From Amycolatopsis tucumanensis (GTDB lineage: Bacteria; Actinomycetota; Actinomycetes; Mycobacteriales; Pseudonocardiaceae), in NCBI RefSeq assembly GCF_021654135.1, contig NZ_JAKGSD010000011.1, forward strand, positions 72,879-136,878: 64,000 bases of DNA, given 5' to 3'. The notes under the pieces were generated by a model, which worked only from the letters and a program-made list of their open reading frames with translations, was not told the DNA's origin and did not search any database. Each line of letters starts with the position of its first letter. The stretch's first letter is position 1. Both the position numbers and the translations under genes were made by a program. Below, in pieces: positions 1 through 8,701 of the stretch.

Positions 1-396
1 TGTGGCGGTGTGGCGGCCTGCCGGTGTGGCGGTGTGGCGGCCTGCCGGTGTGGCGGTGTGGCGGCCTGCCGGTGTGGCGGCCTGCCGGTGTGGCGGCCTG
101 TCAGTGCGGCTGCTTGCCACTGGGGCGGCTTGCCAGTGCGGCTGCTTGCCACTGGGGCGGCCTGCTAGTGCGGCGGCCTGCCATTGCGGCGGCCTGCTAG
201 TGCGGCGGCCTGCCGGTGGGGCGGCCTGCCAGTGCGGGGGCCTGCCACTGGGGCTGCTTGCCAGTGGGGTGGCCTGCCGGTGCGGGGGCCTGCCGGTGGG
301 GTGGCCTGCCGGTGTGGCGGCCTGCCAGTGGGGCGGCCTGCCAGTGGGGCTGCTTGCCGCTGCGGGGCCTGCCGCTGCGGTCGCCTGCTACTGCGG
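1..396. repeat. 16-bp tandem repeat array
   Basis: About two dozen head-to-tail degenerate copies of a 16-bp unit, consensus GGCGGCCTGCCRGTGK. The first copies alternate with an 8-bp half unit (GGCGGTGT), giving a 24-bp higher period. Substitutions cluster at fixed positions of the unit. Because 16 is not a multiple of 3, the same peptide recurs every 48 bp in each open frame, so the long open frames here are artefacts of the repeat. The array probably continues beyond the left edge. Confidence 0.9.
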
Positions 397-579
397 CCGC
401 CTTCGGCGGTGGTCGCCTGCCGCCGCGGCAGGGCGCCCGTTGGGCTGTGCTGGGCGCGAGCTGAGCCCGAGCAGCAGAGGCCCCCTGCCTGCTGCCGATG
501 TGGGGTGCGGCGAGCCCCTGCGAGCCGCCTGCCGCGGCAGGGCGCCGATCCTGCCGGTGCCCAAGCAAAGCGCCCCGGG
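397..579. other. GC-rich spacer with duplicated palindrome
   Basis: No gene is supported. A segment containing a CTGCCG/CGGCAG inverted repeat followed by GGCGCC occurs twice, at 416-437 and 528-546. The copy at 528-546 lies just beyond the stop of the minus-strand SDR gene and could act as its transcription terminator, but no T-run follows. Confidence 0.4.
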
Positions 580-1320
580 TCAGAACTCCGTCGGCCGCAG
601 CAATGCGTCCGATCCCCCGTCGATCATCAGCTGCGCGCCGTGGATGTAGCCCGCCTCCGGGCCGAGCAGGTAGCGGATCAGCGAGGCGATCTCGACCGGC
701 CGCCCCCGGCGCGCGATCGGCGCCTGGTAGTTCCGGATCGCGTCCCCGAAGCGGGATGCCAGGCCCGCCTGCAGCAGTGGCGTGTCCACGGCCCCGGGCG
801 CCACCGTGTTCAGCCGCACGCCCGCCGCGCCCCACTGCGCAACCCGTTGCCGCACCGCGACCGTCAGCGCGTTCTTCGACCACGAGTACGCCAAGTGTCC
901 CGCGAACTCGCCGGCCTCCGCCAGCGCGGCCGCCTCCTCGCCGCGCGCGATCGGGTTGTCCGCCCACTTCACCATCGTCGAGGCCGACGACGACACCGCC
1001 ACCGCCGCGCCGCGCAGCGCCGGGAACAACCCGTCCAGCACCTCGACCGCGCCCCGGTAGTTGACCTCGACGATCCGCAGCGGATCCGGCACGTGCGGCC
1101 CGAGCCCGGCGCACACCACGAGCCCGTCCAACGCAGGCGCCAGCGCGAGCACCCCGTCCACCGCCGCCCGCCGGCCGTCCGCAGTGGACAGATCCGCGCA
1201 CACCTCCGCGTCCCGCAGGTCGACGCCGACCACCTCGTGTCCGTCCGCCCGTAACGCCGCCACCACGGCCGCCCCGATCCCCGAAGCGGACCCGGTCACG
1301 GCGATCACGTCAGCACACAT
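580..1320 (-). CDS. 3-alpha-hydroxysteroid dehydrogenase-like SDR
   Basis: A 246-aa classical short-chain dehydrogenase. It has the cofactor motif TGSASGIG (residues 9-16), a catalytic Ser near 111 and YSWSK (Tyr145, Lys149). The motifs VCAGLG, NPIA, SKNALTVAVR, RLNTVAPGA and the C-terminal IDGG...RPTEF closely resemble Comamonas 3-alpha-hydroxysteroid dehydrogenase/carbonyl reductase as I remember it. It probably oxidises or reduces a steroid or similar carbonyl with NAD(P), in the cytosol. ATG 1320 is chosen because homologues begin just before the Rossmann strand. It overlaps the end of the upstream flavin oxidoreductase gene by 16 bp, so it is the last gene of a TetR-OYE-SDR operon. The true substrate is unknown. 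Confidence 0.8.
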   Translation of the reverse strand: MCADVIAVTGSASGIGAAVVAALRADGHEVVGVDLRDAEVCADLSTADGRRAAVDGVLALAPALDGLVVCAGLGPHVPDPLRIVEVNYRGAVEVLDGLFPALRGAAVAVSSSASTMVKWADNPIARGEEAAALAEAGEFAGHLAYSWSKNALTVAVRQRVAQWGAAGVRLNTVAPGAVDTPLLQAGLASRFGDAIRNYQAPIARRGRPVEIASLIRYLLGPEAGYIHGAQLMIDGGSDALLRPTEF

Positions 1321-2456
1321 CGCGTCCCCCGGTAGATCGTCGGCATGCAGCGGTTGCAGTGCACGCACAGCGAACGCGCCCCGGCCCGCAAGCGCAGCGG
1401 CAGGTCCGGCTCACGCAGCAACGCCCGCGCCATCGCCACGAACTGGAACCCCTCGGCCATCGCCCGCTCCATCGTCTCCAGCCGCGTGATCCCGCCGAGC
1501 AGGATCAACGGCAGGTCCACCGCCGCGCGGAACTGGCGCGCCCGGTCCAGCAGGTAGGCCTCCTGGAACGGGTAGCTCTTCAGGAACGCCCCGCCCACGG
1601 CACGGATGCCGAGGCGCACCGGCTGCGGGAACGCGGCCGCGAACTCCCGCACCGGCGCGTCCCCGGTGAACAGGTACATCGGGTTCAGCAGCGAACTGCC
1701 TGCGGTCAGCTCCAGCGCGTCGACGGTCCCGTCCGCCTCCAGCCACCGCGCGACCTGCACGCTCTCGTCCAGCCAGAACCCGCCCGGCACACCGTCGTCC
1801 ATGTTCAGCTTCGCCGTCACGGCGATGCGCGACCCGACCTCGTCCCGCACCGCCCGCGCGACCTCCAGCGCCAGCCGCGCCCGGTTCGCGAGCGACCCGC
1901 CGTAGGAGTCGCGGCGCCGGTTCAACCGCGGGCTGAGGAACGAGCTCACCAGGTAGTTGTGTCCGAAGTGGATTTCCACCGCGTCGAACCCGGCCTCGAC
2001 CGCGAACCGGGCAGCCGACGCGTGCGCACGCACGACGCGCGCCAGATCGTCCACAGTGGCCGCTCGTGTCATCCGCATTCCCAGCGGGTTGGGGAAACGG
2101 CCGGGCGCCAGCGCCGGCAACCGGTTCGACGCCGCGTTCGCGACCGGCCCCGCGTGCCCGATCTGCGCGCTCACCGCCGCGCCCTCCGCGTGCACGGCCT
2201 CGGTGAGCCGCCGCAGCCCGGGCAGCGCCTCCTCGCGCATCCAGATCTGGTGCCGGTCGGTGCGCCCCTCCGGCGACACCGCGCAGTAGGCCACCGTCGT
2301 CATCCCCACCCCGCCGCGCGCCGGCCGCCGGTGGAACTCGATCAGCCGGTCGGTGACCAGGGCGTCCGGCGTCGCGCCCTCGAACGTGGCCGCCTTGATG
2401 ATCCGGTTGCGCAGCTCGACCGGCCCGATCCGCGCGGGCGCGAAGACGTCGGTCAT
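1305..2456 (-). CDS. NADH:flavin oxidoreductase (Old Yellow Enzyme family)
   Basis: A 383-aa FMN-dependent TIM-barrel ene-reductase-like protein. The N-terminus MTDVFAPARIGPVELRNRI, the motif HFGHNYLVSSFLSP and SYGGSLANRARL are OYE signatures. The C-terminus carries four cysteines (CVHCNRC then C), resembling the iron-sulfur ligands of 2,4-dienoyl-CoA-reductase-type members, so a cluster is possible. ATG 2456 overlaps the upstream tetR stop by 4 bp (ATGA), implying translational coupling, and its 3' end overlaps the SDR gene by 16 bp. It probably reduces an activated C=C bond of the same (steroid-like?) substrate the SDR handles; the substrate is inferred only from the neighbour. Confidence 0.85.
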   Translation of the reverse strand: MTDVFAPARIGPVELRNRIIKAATFEGATPDALVTDRLIEFHRRPARGGVGMTTVAYCAVSPEGRTDRHQIWMREEALPGLRRLTEAVHAEGAAVSAQIGHAGPVANAASNRLPALAPGRFPNPLGMRMTRAATVDDLARVVRAHASAARFAVEAGFDAVEIHFGHNYLVSSFLSPRLNRRRDSYGGSLANRARLALEVARAVRDEVGSRIAVTAKLNMDDGVPGGFWLDESVQVARWLEADGTVDALELTAGSSLLNPMYLFTGDAPVREFAAAFPQPVRLGIRAVGGAFLKSYPFQEAYLLDRARQFRAAVDLPLILLGGITRLETMERAMAEGFQFVAMARALLREPDLPLRLRAGARSLCVHCNRCMPTIYRGTRCVLT

Positions 2457-3049
2457 GACCCCGCCAATCCCGCCGCGACGAACGCCCGCAGCGTCTCCAC
2501 CGGCACCTCGCCGGGCATCCCGTCGGCGAAGAACTGCAGCACCAGGCCGAACGCGAGCAGCCACCGCTGCGCCGCCTCCGCCTTCGCCAGCTCCGGCCGC
2601 GCGTCCCGGAGCAGCTCGATCCACGGACCGAGCCCGAACCACCGCGACGTCCACGCCGGCTCCCGTCTGCCCAGCACGAACCGCGCCAGCAGCCGCAGCC
2701 GCAGCGCTCCGACGGGGTCCGCGGCCAGCTCTGCCAGCGGGGTGACGACCAGGTCCACCAGTTCGGGCACCGTCGGCGTCCAGCCGCCGCGCCGCCGCTC
2801 GGTGACCTCGTCCAGCCGCCGCTGCCACACCGGTGCGAGCCGGGCCTCCAGCAGCGCGGCGATGAGCGCGTCCTTCGACCCGAAGTGGTAGTGCACCGCG
2901 GCCGGGTTCATGCCGGCCGCGCTGTTGATCGCCCGCACGGACACCGCGTCGTAGCCGGATTCGAGCAGCAGTCGTTCGGCGACGGTCAGCAGTCGCTCAC
3001 GGGTGGAGGCGTCGGTGCTCGGCACTCCTCCAGGGAAGCACGGATCCAT
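2453..3049 (-). CDS. TetR family regulator
   Basis: A 198-aa repressor-type protein. The N-terminal helix-turn-helix (about residues 15-60) ends in NPAAVHYHFGSKDALIAALL, a classical TetR recognition helix. The C-terminal ligand domain is unassigned. It is the first gene of the operon with the flavin oxidoreductase and SDR, and divergent from the methyltransferase gene. ATG 3049 has no obvious Shine-Dalgarno; a downstream GTG at 3025 abuts GGAGGA and is possible, and a GTG at 3064 lies inside the operator palindrome. The palindrome at 3057-3071 is probably its autoregulatory operator, so it likely controls its own operon. Confidence 0.85.
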   Translation of the reverse strand: MDPCFPGGVPSTDASTRERLLTVAERLLLESGYDAVSVRAINSAAGMNPAAVHYHFGSKDALIAALLEARLAPVWQRRLDEVTERRRGGWTPTVPELVDLVVTPLAELAADPVGALRLRLLARFVLGRREPAWTSRWFGLGPWIELLRDARPELAKAEAAQRWLLAFGLVLQFFADGMPGEVPVETLRAFVAAGLAGS

Positions 3050-3056
3050 CACCGAA

Positions 3057-3071
3057 TCAATCACTGATTGA
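3057..3071. promoter_or_regulatory. Palindromic operator for the TetR operon
   Basis: A perfect inverted repeat TCAATCA-C-TGATTGA between the divergent tetR (start 3049) and methyltransferase (start 3088) genes. Its position over the start region of both genes suggests the TetR protein binds it and may affect both directions. Confidence 0.6.
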
Positions 3072-3087
3072 CCGGCACAATGAGGAC

Positions 3088-3903
3088 ATGGCCGACGCGT
3101 TGCGCAGGTGGTCCGAGCAGCTGGCGGACTGGGCGATCCCCGAGCACATCCTGGCCGCGGCGCCCGAATCGCCCTGGGTCGTGCCGAAGCAGGTGTTCGC
3201 CCGCCGCGCCGACCGCCAGATAGCGGCGCCCGCGACGCCGACCCACCAGGCCGTGCTGGACGCGTTGCCCGGCACCGTGCTGGACGTCGGCGCGGGCGCC
3301 GGGGCCGCGAGCCTGCCGTGCGCGCGGTCGATCACACGGGTCACCGCCGTCGACACCAGTGCCGGGCTGCTCGCGGAGTTCCGGCGGCGGGCCGAGGCGC
3401 TGTCGCTGCCGCACCACACCGTCGAGGGGCGGTGGCCGGACGTCGACGTCGAGCCCGCCGACGTGGTGGTCTGCGCGCACGTCATCTACAACGCCCCCGA
3501 CCTCGCGCCGTTCGCCGACGCGCTGACCGCCCACGCGCGCCGGAAGGTCGTCGTCGAACTGGCCGAGGCCCACCCGCTGACCACCCTCAACCCGCTGTGG
3601 CGGCACTTCCACGGCATCGAGCGCCCGGACGGGCCGACGGCCGACGACGCCGTCGCCGCGCTACGGGAACTCGGCCTGGAGCCCGCGGTCGTGCGCTGGC
3701 ACAAGCCGGCCAGGCCGGAGTACGCCCGGTTCGACGAGCTGGTCGACGTCACCCGGCGGCGGCTCTGCCTGCCCGTGGACCGGGCGGGTGAGGTCGCCGA
3801 GGCGCTGCGTGGTCTCGGTGTCGACGAGCGGACGCCGCCGGACCTGGGCTCCTCGGGTCGCGATGTGGTCACGCTCAGCTGGCCGGTTAGCCGGTCCGTG
3901 TGA
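3088..3903 (+). CDS. Class I SAM-dependent methyltransferase
   Basis: A 271-aa protein with the SAM-binding glycine motif VLDVGAGAGAAS at about residues 65-76, then VTAVDTS (motif II acidic residue) and VVVCAHVIYN (motif IV region). The first 60 residues are an extra N-terminal part (RRWSEQLADWAIPEHILAAA) typical of actinomycete small-molecule or uncharacterised methyltransferases. The start has a short GAGGAC ribosome site. It is divergent from the tetR operon, separated only by the operator at 3057-3071, so may share its control. Substrate unknown. Confidence 0.75.
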   Translation: MADALRRWSEQLADWAIPEHILAAAPESPWVVPKQVFARRADRQIAAPATPTHQAVLDALPGTVLDVGAGAGAASLPCARSITRVTAVDTSAGLLAEFRRRAEALSLPHHTVEGRWPDVDVEPADVVVCAHVIYNAPDLAPFADALTAHARRKVVVELAEAHPLTTLNPLWRHFHGIERPDGPTADDAVAALRELGLEPAVVRWHKPARPEYARFDELVDVTRRRLCLPVDRAGEVAEALRGLGVDERTPPDLGSSGRDVVTLSWPVSRSV

Positions 3904-3945
3904 TTTCGACCTGCGCGAATCCACCCACCCGAGCACAATCGGCGT

Positions 3946-4290
3946 ATGACTCACGCGCAGGGGGACGAGCCGGCCACCGGCACCCCACCCCAGCCGCCCG
4001 TGACGGAACCCGCGCCCGCGAAGCCGGTCAAGATCAAACGGACCCGCGTCAGCGGGACCTGGGTCGCGATCATCGTCGCCCTGATCATCCTGGTCTTCCT
4101 GCTGATCTTCATCCTGCAGAACCTGGACTCGACGACGGTGGCCTTCCTCGGGATGGAGGGCAGCCTGCCGCTGGCCGTGGCCATGCTGTTCTCCGCGATC
4201 GCCGGCGCCGTCCTGGTCGCCCTGGTCGGCGGCGCGCGCATCTTCCAGTTGCGCAAGGCGACCCGGAAGGCGAACAAGGCTCTCCGCTGA
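3946..4290 (+). CDS. LapA domain (DUF1049-like) membrane protein
   Basis: A 114-aa protein: a Pro-rich cytosolic N-terminus of about 40 residues, a transmembrane helix at about 45-65 (WVAIIVALIILVFLLIFILQ), a short linker with QNLDSTTVAFLG, a second helix at about 80-100, and a basic tail. The arrangement and the QN...V.F......PL..A.. pattern fit the lipopolysaccharide-assembly-protein-A domain, which in Gram-positives has no known LPS role. Thirty bases separate it from the next gene, so the two may be co-transcribed. Confidence 0.75.
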   Translation: MTHAQGDEPATGTPPQPPVTEPAPAKPVKIKRTRVSGTWVAIIVALIILVFLLIFILQNLDSTTVAFLGMEGSLPLAVAMLFSAIAGAVLVALVGGARIFQLRKATRKANKALR

Positions 4291-4320
4291 CCCGGCCGTA
4301 ACATCATCCTGGGAAACGGG

Positions 4321-5100
4321 GTGATGTGGTTGACCAGCGAGAACCTGCCGAGTTCGCCGGAAGGCGGCGACGAGAACCTGCTGCGCCGGGCGGGCCGGTT
4401 CGCCGGGTGGGCCGCACGCACCGGGTTCACGATCGGCAAGCGGCTGCCGCTGCCGGGCCTCGAACTGGCCGGTGAGGGGCTGCGGCAGGTCGAGCGGCAG
4501 GTCCTGACCGGGCTGCGCCGCCGTCTCGACGAGGTCGACGACCCGTACGTGGTCGCGCTGAGCGCGGCCGGCACGGAGCACGCCCCCAACGGCGCCGGTG
4601 AGCTGGTCCCCGCGCGCGAGCCGCTGCGCGCCGCGATGAAGGAGCTGCTGGACCGGTCCGTCGGCTTCGGCCGCGAGCAGGCCCGCGAGTACCTCTACGC
4701 CACGGTGCTGCGCCAGCTCACCCCCGACGAGGCCCGCATCATCGCCACGCTCGCCACCGGTGCGGCGTTCCCTGTGATCGACGTCACTGAGCGTGGGTTC
4801 GGCGGCGGCCGCACGATCTTGCGCAACGCCTCGACCGTCGGCAAGGCGGCCGGCGTGACGCTGGCCGACGAGGTGCCCGGCTACCTGACGCGGCTGGCCG
4901 GGTTCGGCCTGGTCGAGCTGGACGACGAGTCCGCCGAGCTGGAGTCGCAGTACGAGATCCTGGCGACCGAGGACCTGGTCCGGACGGCCGCGAAATCCGC
5001 CCGCCGGGCGCGGCTGGTGCGGCGGACCGTGCGCCTGTCGCGCTTCGGCGTCCGGTTCTGGGCGGCGTGCGATCCCGGCCAGTGGACTCGCGTCCTGTGA
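4321..5100 (+). CDS. Abi-alpha (DUF4393)-like protein
   Basis: A 259-aa soluble protein, helical and Arg-rich, with LTPDEARIIATLATGAAFPVIDV at about residues 140-162 and a C-terminal LTRLAGFGLVELDD winged-helix-like segment. These match my memory of the DUF4393/Abi-alpha family, named after a lactococcal phage-abortive-infection protein. Actinomycete members are common and need not be defence proteins. Start could be GTG 4321 or ATG 4324. It follows the LapA-like gene closely and precedes the ectoine operon. Confidence 0.6.
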   Translation: MMWLTSENLPSSPEGGDENLLRRAGRFAGWAARTGFTIGKRLPLPGLELAGEGLRQVERQVLTGLRRRLDEVDDPYVVALSAAGTEHAPNGAGELVPAREPLRAAMKELLDRSVGFGREQAREYLYATVLRQLTPDEARIIATLATGAAFPVIDVTERGFGGGRTILRNASTVGKAAGVTLADEVPGYLTRLAGFGLVELDDESAELESQYEILATEDLVRTAAKSARRARLVRRTVRLSRFGVRFWAACDPGQWTRVL

Positions 5101-5310
5101 GCGCTGCCACTACCGTGTAACGCGCAGCGCCGGACGAGCGCTCTACGTGATAAGGCCCCACCCAGGTAAGGGGCCATAGCATACCTGGGTTCCGCAGCGC
5201 CAGCTTTCTGTTGTCATTCTCACGTGTGTTTCGTCGTTGTTGCAGGTAGCCAGGCTGTGCGCACGACGATGCGCTGAACGACCGAAACAACTCTGTTAGG
5301 TTGTTTTGAC
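5101..5310 (+). promoter_or_regulatory. ectA upstream region with two competing hairpins
   Basis: Two inverted repeats interlock: GGCCCC (5154-5159) with GGGGCC (5170-5175), and ACCCAGGTA (5160-5168) with TACCTGGGT (5182-5190). The left arm of the second lies in the loop of the first. They could form a terminator for the upstream gene, a pseudoknot or alternative leader folds, or a protein operator. A possible promoter is CTGAAC (5274-5279), a 17-bp spacer, then TAGGTT (5297-5302), only 8 bp before the ectA ATG, suggesting a leaderless or near-leaderless transcript. The region is locally AT-richer than its surroundings. Confidence 0.45.
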
Positions 5311-5811
5311 ATGTCCGGAAAGCACTTGATCGAAAATCCGACCAAGGCCGACGGGGCTGCGCTTTGGCGAATCGCACGCGATTCGCAGAAGCTCGATCTC
5401 AACTCGCCTTATGCATATCTGTTGTGGTGCCGCGATTTCGCCGAGACCTCGGTGGTGGCGCGGGTGGACGGTGACGCGGTCGGATTCGTGATCGCTTATC
5501 GCCGACCAACGGCGCCGGACACCGCGCTCGTCTGGCAGGTCGCCGTCGACGCGTCGCAACGCGGGCAGGGGCTGGCCGGAGCCCTGCTCGACAACCTGTT
5601 CACGCGGTTGGTGGCCGACGGGGTGCGTCACCTGGAGACCACCATCACGCCCGACAACAAAGCGTCCATCCGCCTGTTCACCTCCTTCGCGGAACGGTGG
5701 GGAGCGGAGCTGGAGCGCACCGAGCTGTTCGGCTCGGCCGACTTTCCGGACGACGGCACACGGCACGAGCCGGAAGACCTTTACCGAATCGGGCCGCTGC
5801 TCCCGAGATAA
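5311..5811 (+). CDS. ectA: L-2,4-diaminobutyrate acetyltransferase
   Basis: A 166-aa GNAT acetyltransferase. It acetylates the gamma-amino group of L-2,4-diaminobutyrate from acetyl-CoA, the second step of ectoine synthesis. The family segment [20 protein letters not shown] (residues 31-50) and the acetyl-CoA loop [14 protein letters not shown] are clear, as is the EctA-specific [12 protein letters not shown]. Length is normal. It is the first gene of ectABCD and its start lies 8 bp after a putative -10 element without an obvious ribosome site. The 68 bp to ectB are short enough for one transcript. Confidence 0.97.
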   Translation: MSGKHLIENPTKADGAALWRIARDSQKLDLNSPYAYLLWCRDFAETSVVARVDGDAVGFVIAYRRPTAPDTALVWQVAVDASQRGQGLAGALLDNLFTRLVADGVRHLETTITPDNKASIRLFTSFAERWGAELERTELFGSADFPDDGTRHEPEDLYRIGPLLPR

Positions 5812-5879
5812 CGGCGGAATTGGGCGAGGACGCCCGTGCGATTAGCTGTCGACAAGCACCAGTGAGGGGAAAACCCAAA

Positions 5880-7133
5880 GTGAGCATCTTCGAAAAGCTC
5901 GAATCCGAAGTGCGCAGCTACAGCCGGGGATGGCCGGTCGTGTTCGACCGCGCGCAGGGCAGCCGCCTCTACGCCGAGGACGGCCGCCCGTACCTCGACT
6001 ACTTCGCCGGCGCCGGCGCGCTGAACTACGGGCACAACAACCCCGTGCTCAAGAAGGCGCTGATCGACTACATCGAGCGCGACGGCGTCACGCACGCGCT
6101 CGACATGTTCACCGTCGCCAAGCGCGACCTGCTCGAGACGCTCGACGAGAAGATCCTCAAGCCGCGCGAGCTGGACTACAAGGTCATCTTTCCCGGCCCC
6201 GGTGGCGCCAACGCCGTCGAAGCCGCGCTGAAGCTGGCCCGCAAGGTCACCGGCCGCGAGTCGGTCATCAACTTCACCAACGCCTTCCACGGCATGACCA
6301 TCGGCGCGCTGTCGGTCACCGGCAACTCGATGAAGCGGCACGGCGCGGGCATCCCGCTGGTGCACGCCACGCCGATGCCCTACGACCAGTACTTCGACGG
6401 CGTCTACCCGGACTTCCTGTACTTCGAGCGGCTGCTCGAGGACTCCGGCAGTGGACTCAACGAGCCGGCCGCGGTGATCGTCGAGACCGTGCAGGGCGAG
6501 GGCGGCATCAACGCCGCCGGCATCGAGTGGCTGCGTGGCCTGTCCGACCTGTGCAAGCGGCACGACATCCTGCTGATCGTCGACGACGTGCAGATGGGCT
6601 GCGGCCGCACCGGCCCGTTCTTCAGCTTCGAGGAAGCCGGCATCAAGCCGGACATGGTGTGCCTGTCCAAGTCGCTGTCCGGCTACGGCATCCCGATGGC
6701 GCTGACCCTGATCCGCCCCGACCTCGACGTCTGGGAGCCGGGTGAGCACAACGGCACCTTCCGCGGCATCAGCCCGGCGTTCGTCACCGCCGCCGAGGCC
6801 ATGCGCACCTACTGGAGCGACGACGAGCTGGAGAAGTCGGTCCGCGCCAAGGGCGAGCGCATCGGCGCCGCGCTGCAGGGCCTCGTCGACGCCTACCCGG
6901 AAGCGGAGCTGACCGCGAAGGGCCGCGGCCTCGCCCGCGGTTTGGAGTTCCAGAACGGGGAACTCGCCGGCCGGGTCTGCGCGGCCGCGTTCGAACGCGG
7001 CCTGCTCATGGAGACCTCCGGGCCGGACAGCGAGGTGGTGAAGCTGCTGCCGCCGCTGACCCTCACGGACGCCGAGGTCGGCGAGGGGCTGGAGATCATC
7101 GACGCCTCCGTCAAGGCCGTGCTCGGTAAGTAG
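5880..7133 (+). CDS. ectB: Diaminobutyrate--2-oxoglutarate transaminase
   Basis: A 417-aa class III PLP aminotransferase making L-2,4-diaminobutyrate from aspartate semialdehyde and glutamate, the first committed step to ectoine. The N-terminus [20 protein letters not shown] is EctB-specific. [16 protein letters not shown] binds PLP phosphate, [13 protein letters not shown] carries the PLP aspartate, and the Schiff-base Lys lies in LSKSLSGYG (about residue 264). GTG 5880 is chosen because family members start at MSIFEKLES; a GAGGGG ribosome site lies upstream. Confidence 0.97.
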   Translation: MSIFEKLESEVRSYSRGWPVVFDRAQGSRLYAEDGRPYLDYFAGAGALNYGHNNPVLKKALIDYIERDGVTHALDMFTVAKRDLLETLDEKILKPRELDYKVIFPGPGGANAVEAALKLARKVTGRESVINFTNAFHGMTIGALSVTGNSMKRHGAGIPLVHATPMPYDQYFDGVYPDFLYFERLLEDSGSGLNEPAAVIVETVQGEGGINAAGIEWLRGLSDLCKRHDILLIVDDVQMGCGRTGPFFSFEEAGIKPDMVCLSKSLSGYGIPMALTLIRPDLDVWEPGEHNGTFRGISPAFVTAAEAMRTYWSDDELEKSVRAKGERIGAALQGLVDAYPEAELTAKGRGLARGLEFQNGELAGRVCAAAFERGLLMETSGPDSEVVKLLPPLTLTDAEVGEGLEIIDASVKAVLGK

Positions 7134-7157
7134 AGAAGAACGAGAAGGGGATAAGTT

Positions 7158-7571
7158 TTGATCGTCCGGACCCTCGACGAGATCACCGACACCGACGCCG
7201 ACATCAAGACGCCGAACTGGCGCTCGAAGCGGATCATCCTGGCCAAGGAGAAGGTCGGCTTCTCGGTGCACGAGACCACGCTGTACGCGGGGACCGTCAA
7301 CGACTTCTGGTACGCCAACCACATCGAGGCGGTCTTCGTCTACGAGGGCGAAGGCGAGATCACCAACAAGGCGACCGGCGAGACGTTCCAGCTCAAGCCG
7401 GGTTCCCTGTACCTCCTCAACGACCACGACAAGCACCAGGTCCGCCCGAAGACCGACATGAAGACCGTGTGCGTCTTCAACCCGCCGGTCACCGGCCGGG
7501 AGGTGCACGACGAGAACGGCGTGTACCCGCTCGTCGTCGAGGAGGACGAGGCGGACGAGAAGTCCGCCTGA
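7158..7571 (+). CDS. ectC: L-ectoine synthase
   Basis: A 137-aa cupin that cyclises N-gamma-acetyl-diaminobutyrate to ectoine. The start MIVRTLDEI, the sequence [20 protein letters not shown] and the cupin metal region [15 protein letters not shown] are typical. A TTG start at 7158 is used, preceded by AGAAGGGGA, and no alternative fits the conserved N-terminus. The C-terminal acidic tail [10 protein letters not shown] is slightly longer than in many homologues. Third gene of the operon, 24 bp after ectB. Confidence 0.96.
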   Translation: MIVRTLDEITDTDADIKTPNWRSKRIILAKEKVGFSVHETTLYAGTVNDFWYANHIEAVFVYEGEGEITNKATGETFQLKPGSLYLLNDHDKHQVRPKTDMKTVCVFNPPVTGREVHDENGVYPLVVEEDEADEKSA

Positions 7572-7628
7572 GCCACCACGGAGCGAGGCCCCTACCGAAA
7601 GGCAACGCATAAAAGGAGGCGAACCGAT

Positions 7629-8531
7629 TTGACGATCATGGAAACCGGTGTCGAGGACAGTTACCCGACCAGGGTTCCTGCCCCGGCCGAGCCCTTCGAT
7701 CGCGTCGACCCCACTGTCTGGGGCAGTGAGGCCGACGGCCCGATCGATGCGGCGACACTCGCTTCGCACGACGCGAAGGGGTACCACATCGTCGAGGGCC
7801 TGCTCTCGCCCGCCGAAGTGCAGGGCTATTGGCAGGAGCTCGTCCGGCTCTCCAGTGACGAGCAGCTGAAGGCCGACGAGCGGGTCATCACCGAGAAGAA
7901 GACCGGCAGCGTCCGGTCCATCTTCGAGGTGCACAAGATCAGCGAGCTGATCGCCGAACTCGTGCGCGACCCGCGTGTCCTCGACCGCGCCCGGCAGATC
8001 CTCGGCTCCGAGGTGTACATCCACCAGAGCCGCGTGAACTACATGCCGGGTTTCAAGGGCACCGGGTTCTACTGGCACTCCGACTTCGAGACCTGGCACG
8101 CCGAGGACGGCATGCCGCGTCCGCGGGCGGTGAGCTGCTCGATCGCGCTGACCGACAACTACCCCTTCAACGGCGGCCTGATGGTCATGCCGGGCTCGCA
8201 GCGGACGTTCGTCCCGTGCGTCGGCGAGACCCCGGACGACTACTACAAGTCGTCGCTGAAGGAGCAGGAGATCGGCGTTCCCAGCGAGAACGACATCACC
8301 AAGCTCGCCGCGGAGTACGGGATCGACCAGTTCACCGGGCCCGCGGGCTCGGCGCTGTGGTTCGACTCCAACATCATGCACGGGTCCGGCAACAACATCA
8401 CGCCGTACCCGCGCTCGAACATCTTCCTGGTGTTCAACAGCGTCGAGAACGCGCTCGTCGAGCCGTTCGCGGCGGCGAAGCCGCGGCCGACCTTCATCGG
8501 CAGCCGGGACTTCACGCCTGTGACGCGGTAG
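7629..8531 (+). CDS. ectD: Ectoine 5-hydroxylase
   Basis: A 300-aa Fe(II)/2-oxoglutarate dioxygenase converting ectoine to 5-hydroxyectoine. The EctD signature FYWHSDFETWHAEDGMPRPR is present with iron ligands His150, Asp152 and His251 (IMHGSGNN). The usual PGSH is PGSQ here. The TTG start at 7629 is supported by an excellent AAAAGGAGG at 7611-7619 (9-bp spacing); the ATG three codons later would be 18 bp away. Its presence means the cell makes hydroxyectoine, giving heat and osmotic protection. Confidence 0.97.
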   Translation: MTIMETGVEDSYPTRVPAPAEPFDRVDPTVWGSEADGPIDAATLASHDAKGYHIVEGLLSPAEVQGYWQELVRLSSDEQLKADERVITEKKTGSVRSIFEVHKISELIAELVRDPRVLDRARQILGSEVYIHQSRVNYMPGFKGTGFYWHSDFETWHAEDGMPRPRAVSCSIALTDNYPFNGGLMVMPGSQRTFVPCVGETPDDYYKSSLKEQEIGVPSENDITKLAAEYGIDQFTGPAGSALWFDSNIMHGSGNNITPYPRSNIFLVFNSVENALVEPFAAAKPRPTFIGSRDFTPVTR

Positions 8532-8585
8532 ACACCGGAAGAAGTGCGGGTCGGGTGTAGCCGCTTCATCGCGCCCTGTTACAGT

Positions 8586-8701
8586 GCCGCCACTGCGAAC
8601 GGCGGCAGCATGGGTCTTCCTTGCTCGGGGTGAATCCCGTGTGACGCCGGTAGCGATGGCGAGGCGCACCCGGCCCCGTCACTTGTTTCACCGAGTGCGG
8701 C
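8586..8701 (+). promoter_or_regulatory. Candidate riboswitch-like leader before SARP gene
   Basis: The 245-bp gap between ectD and the SARP gene contains a foldable block. A 5' strand GCCGCCACT (8586-8594) can pair, with one bulged C, with AGTGCGGC (8694-8701). Inside are CGGG-GTGAAT-CCCG (8626-8639), GGTAGCGATGGCG and CCCCGTCAC. These resemble core words of the ydaO/c-di-AMP riboswitch (GGGGTGAATC, GTAGGG, CCCGTCAGCT), and less well a cobalamin aptamer. The 3' pairing strand overlaps the left arm of the terminator at 8698-8738, the layout expected for a switch. A competing local hairpin GCCGCC/GGCGGC (8586-8591, 8601-8606) also exists. Class assignment is weak. Confidence 0.35.

Noticed and set aside
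1..396. CRISPR array
   Set aside because: Units are contiguous 16-mers without unique spacers, and no cas genes are present.
2..649. Open frames of over 200 codons across the 16-bp repeat array
   Set aside because: Peptides are low-complexity repeats; open frames arise because the unit lacks stop triplets in all frames.
4321..5100. Phage abortive-infection defence system
   Set aside because: The Abi-alpha name comes from one lactococcal protein; a lone gene among housekeeping genes gives no defence context.
5781..8669. 962-codon open frame antisense to ectA-ectD
   Set aside because: Antisense shadow of high-GC genes; the plus strand has the recognised enzymes.
8586..8701. Cobalamin riboswitch
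   Set aside because: The B12-box and the correct order of conserved parts are missing; the ydaO-like reading fits better but is itself unproven.
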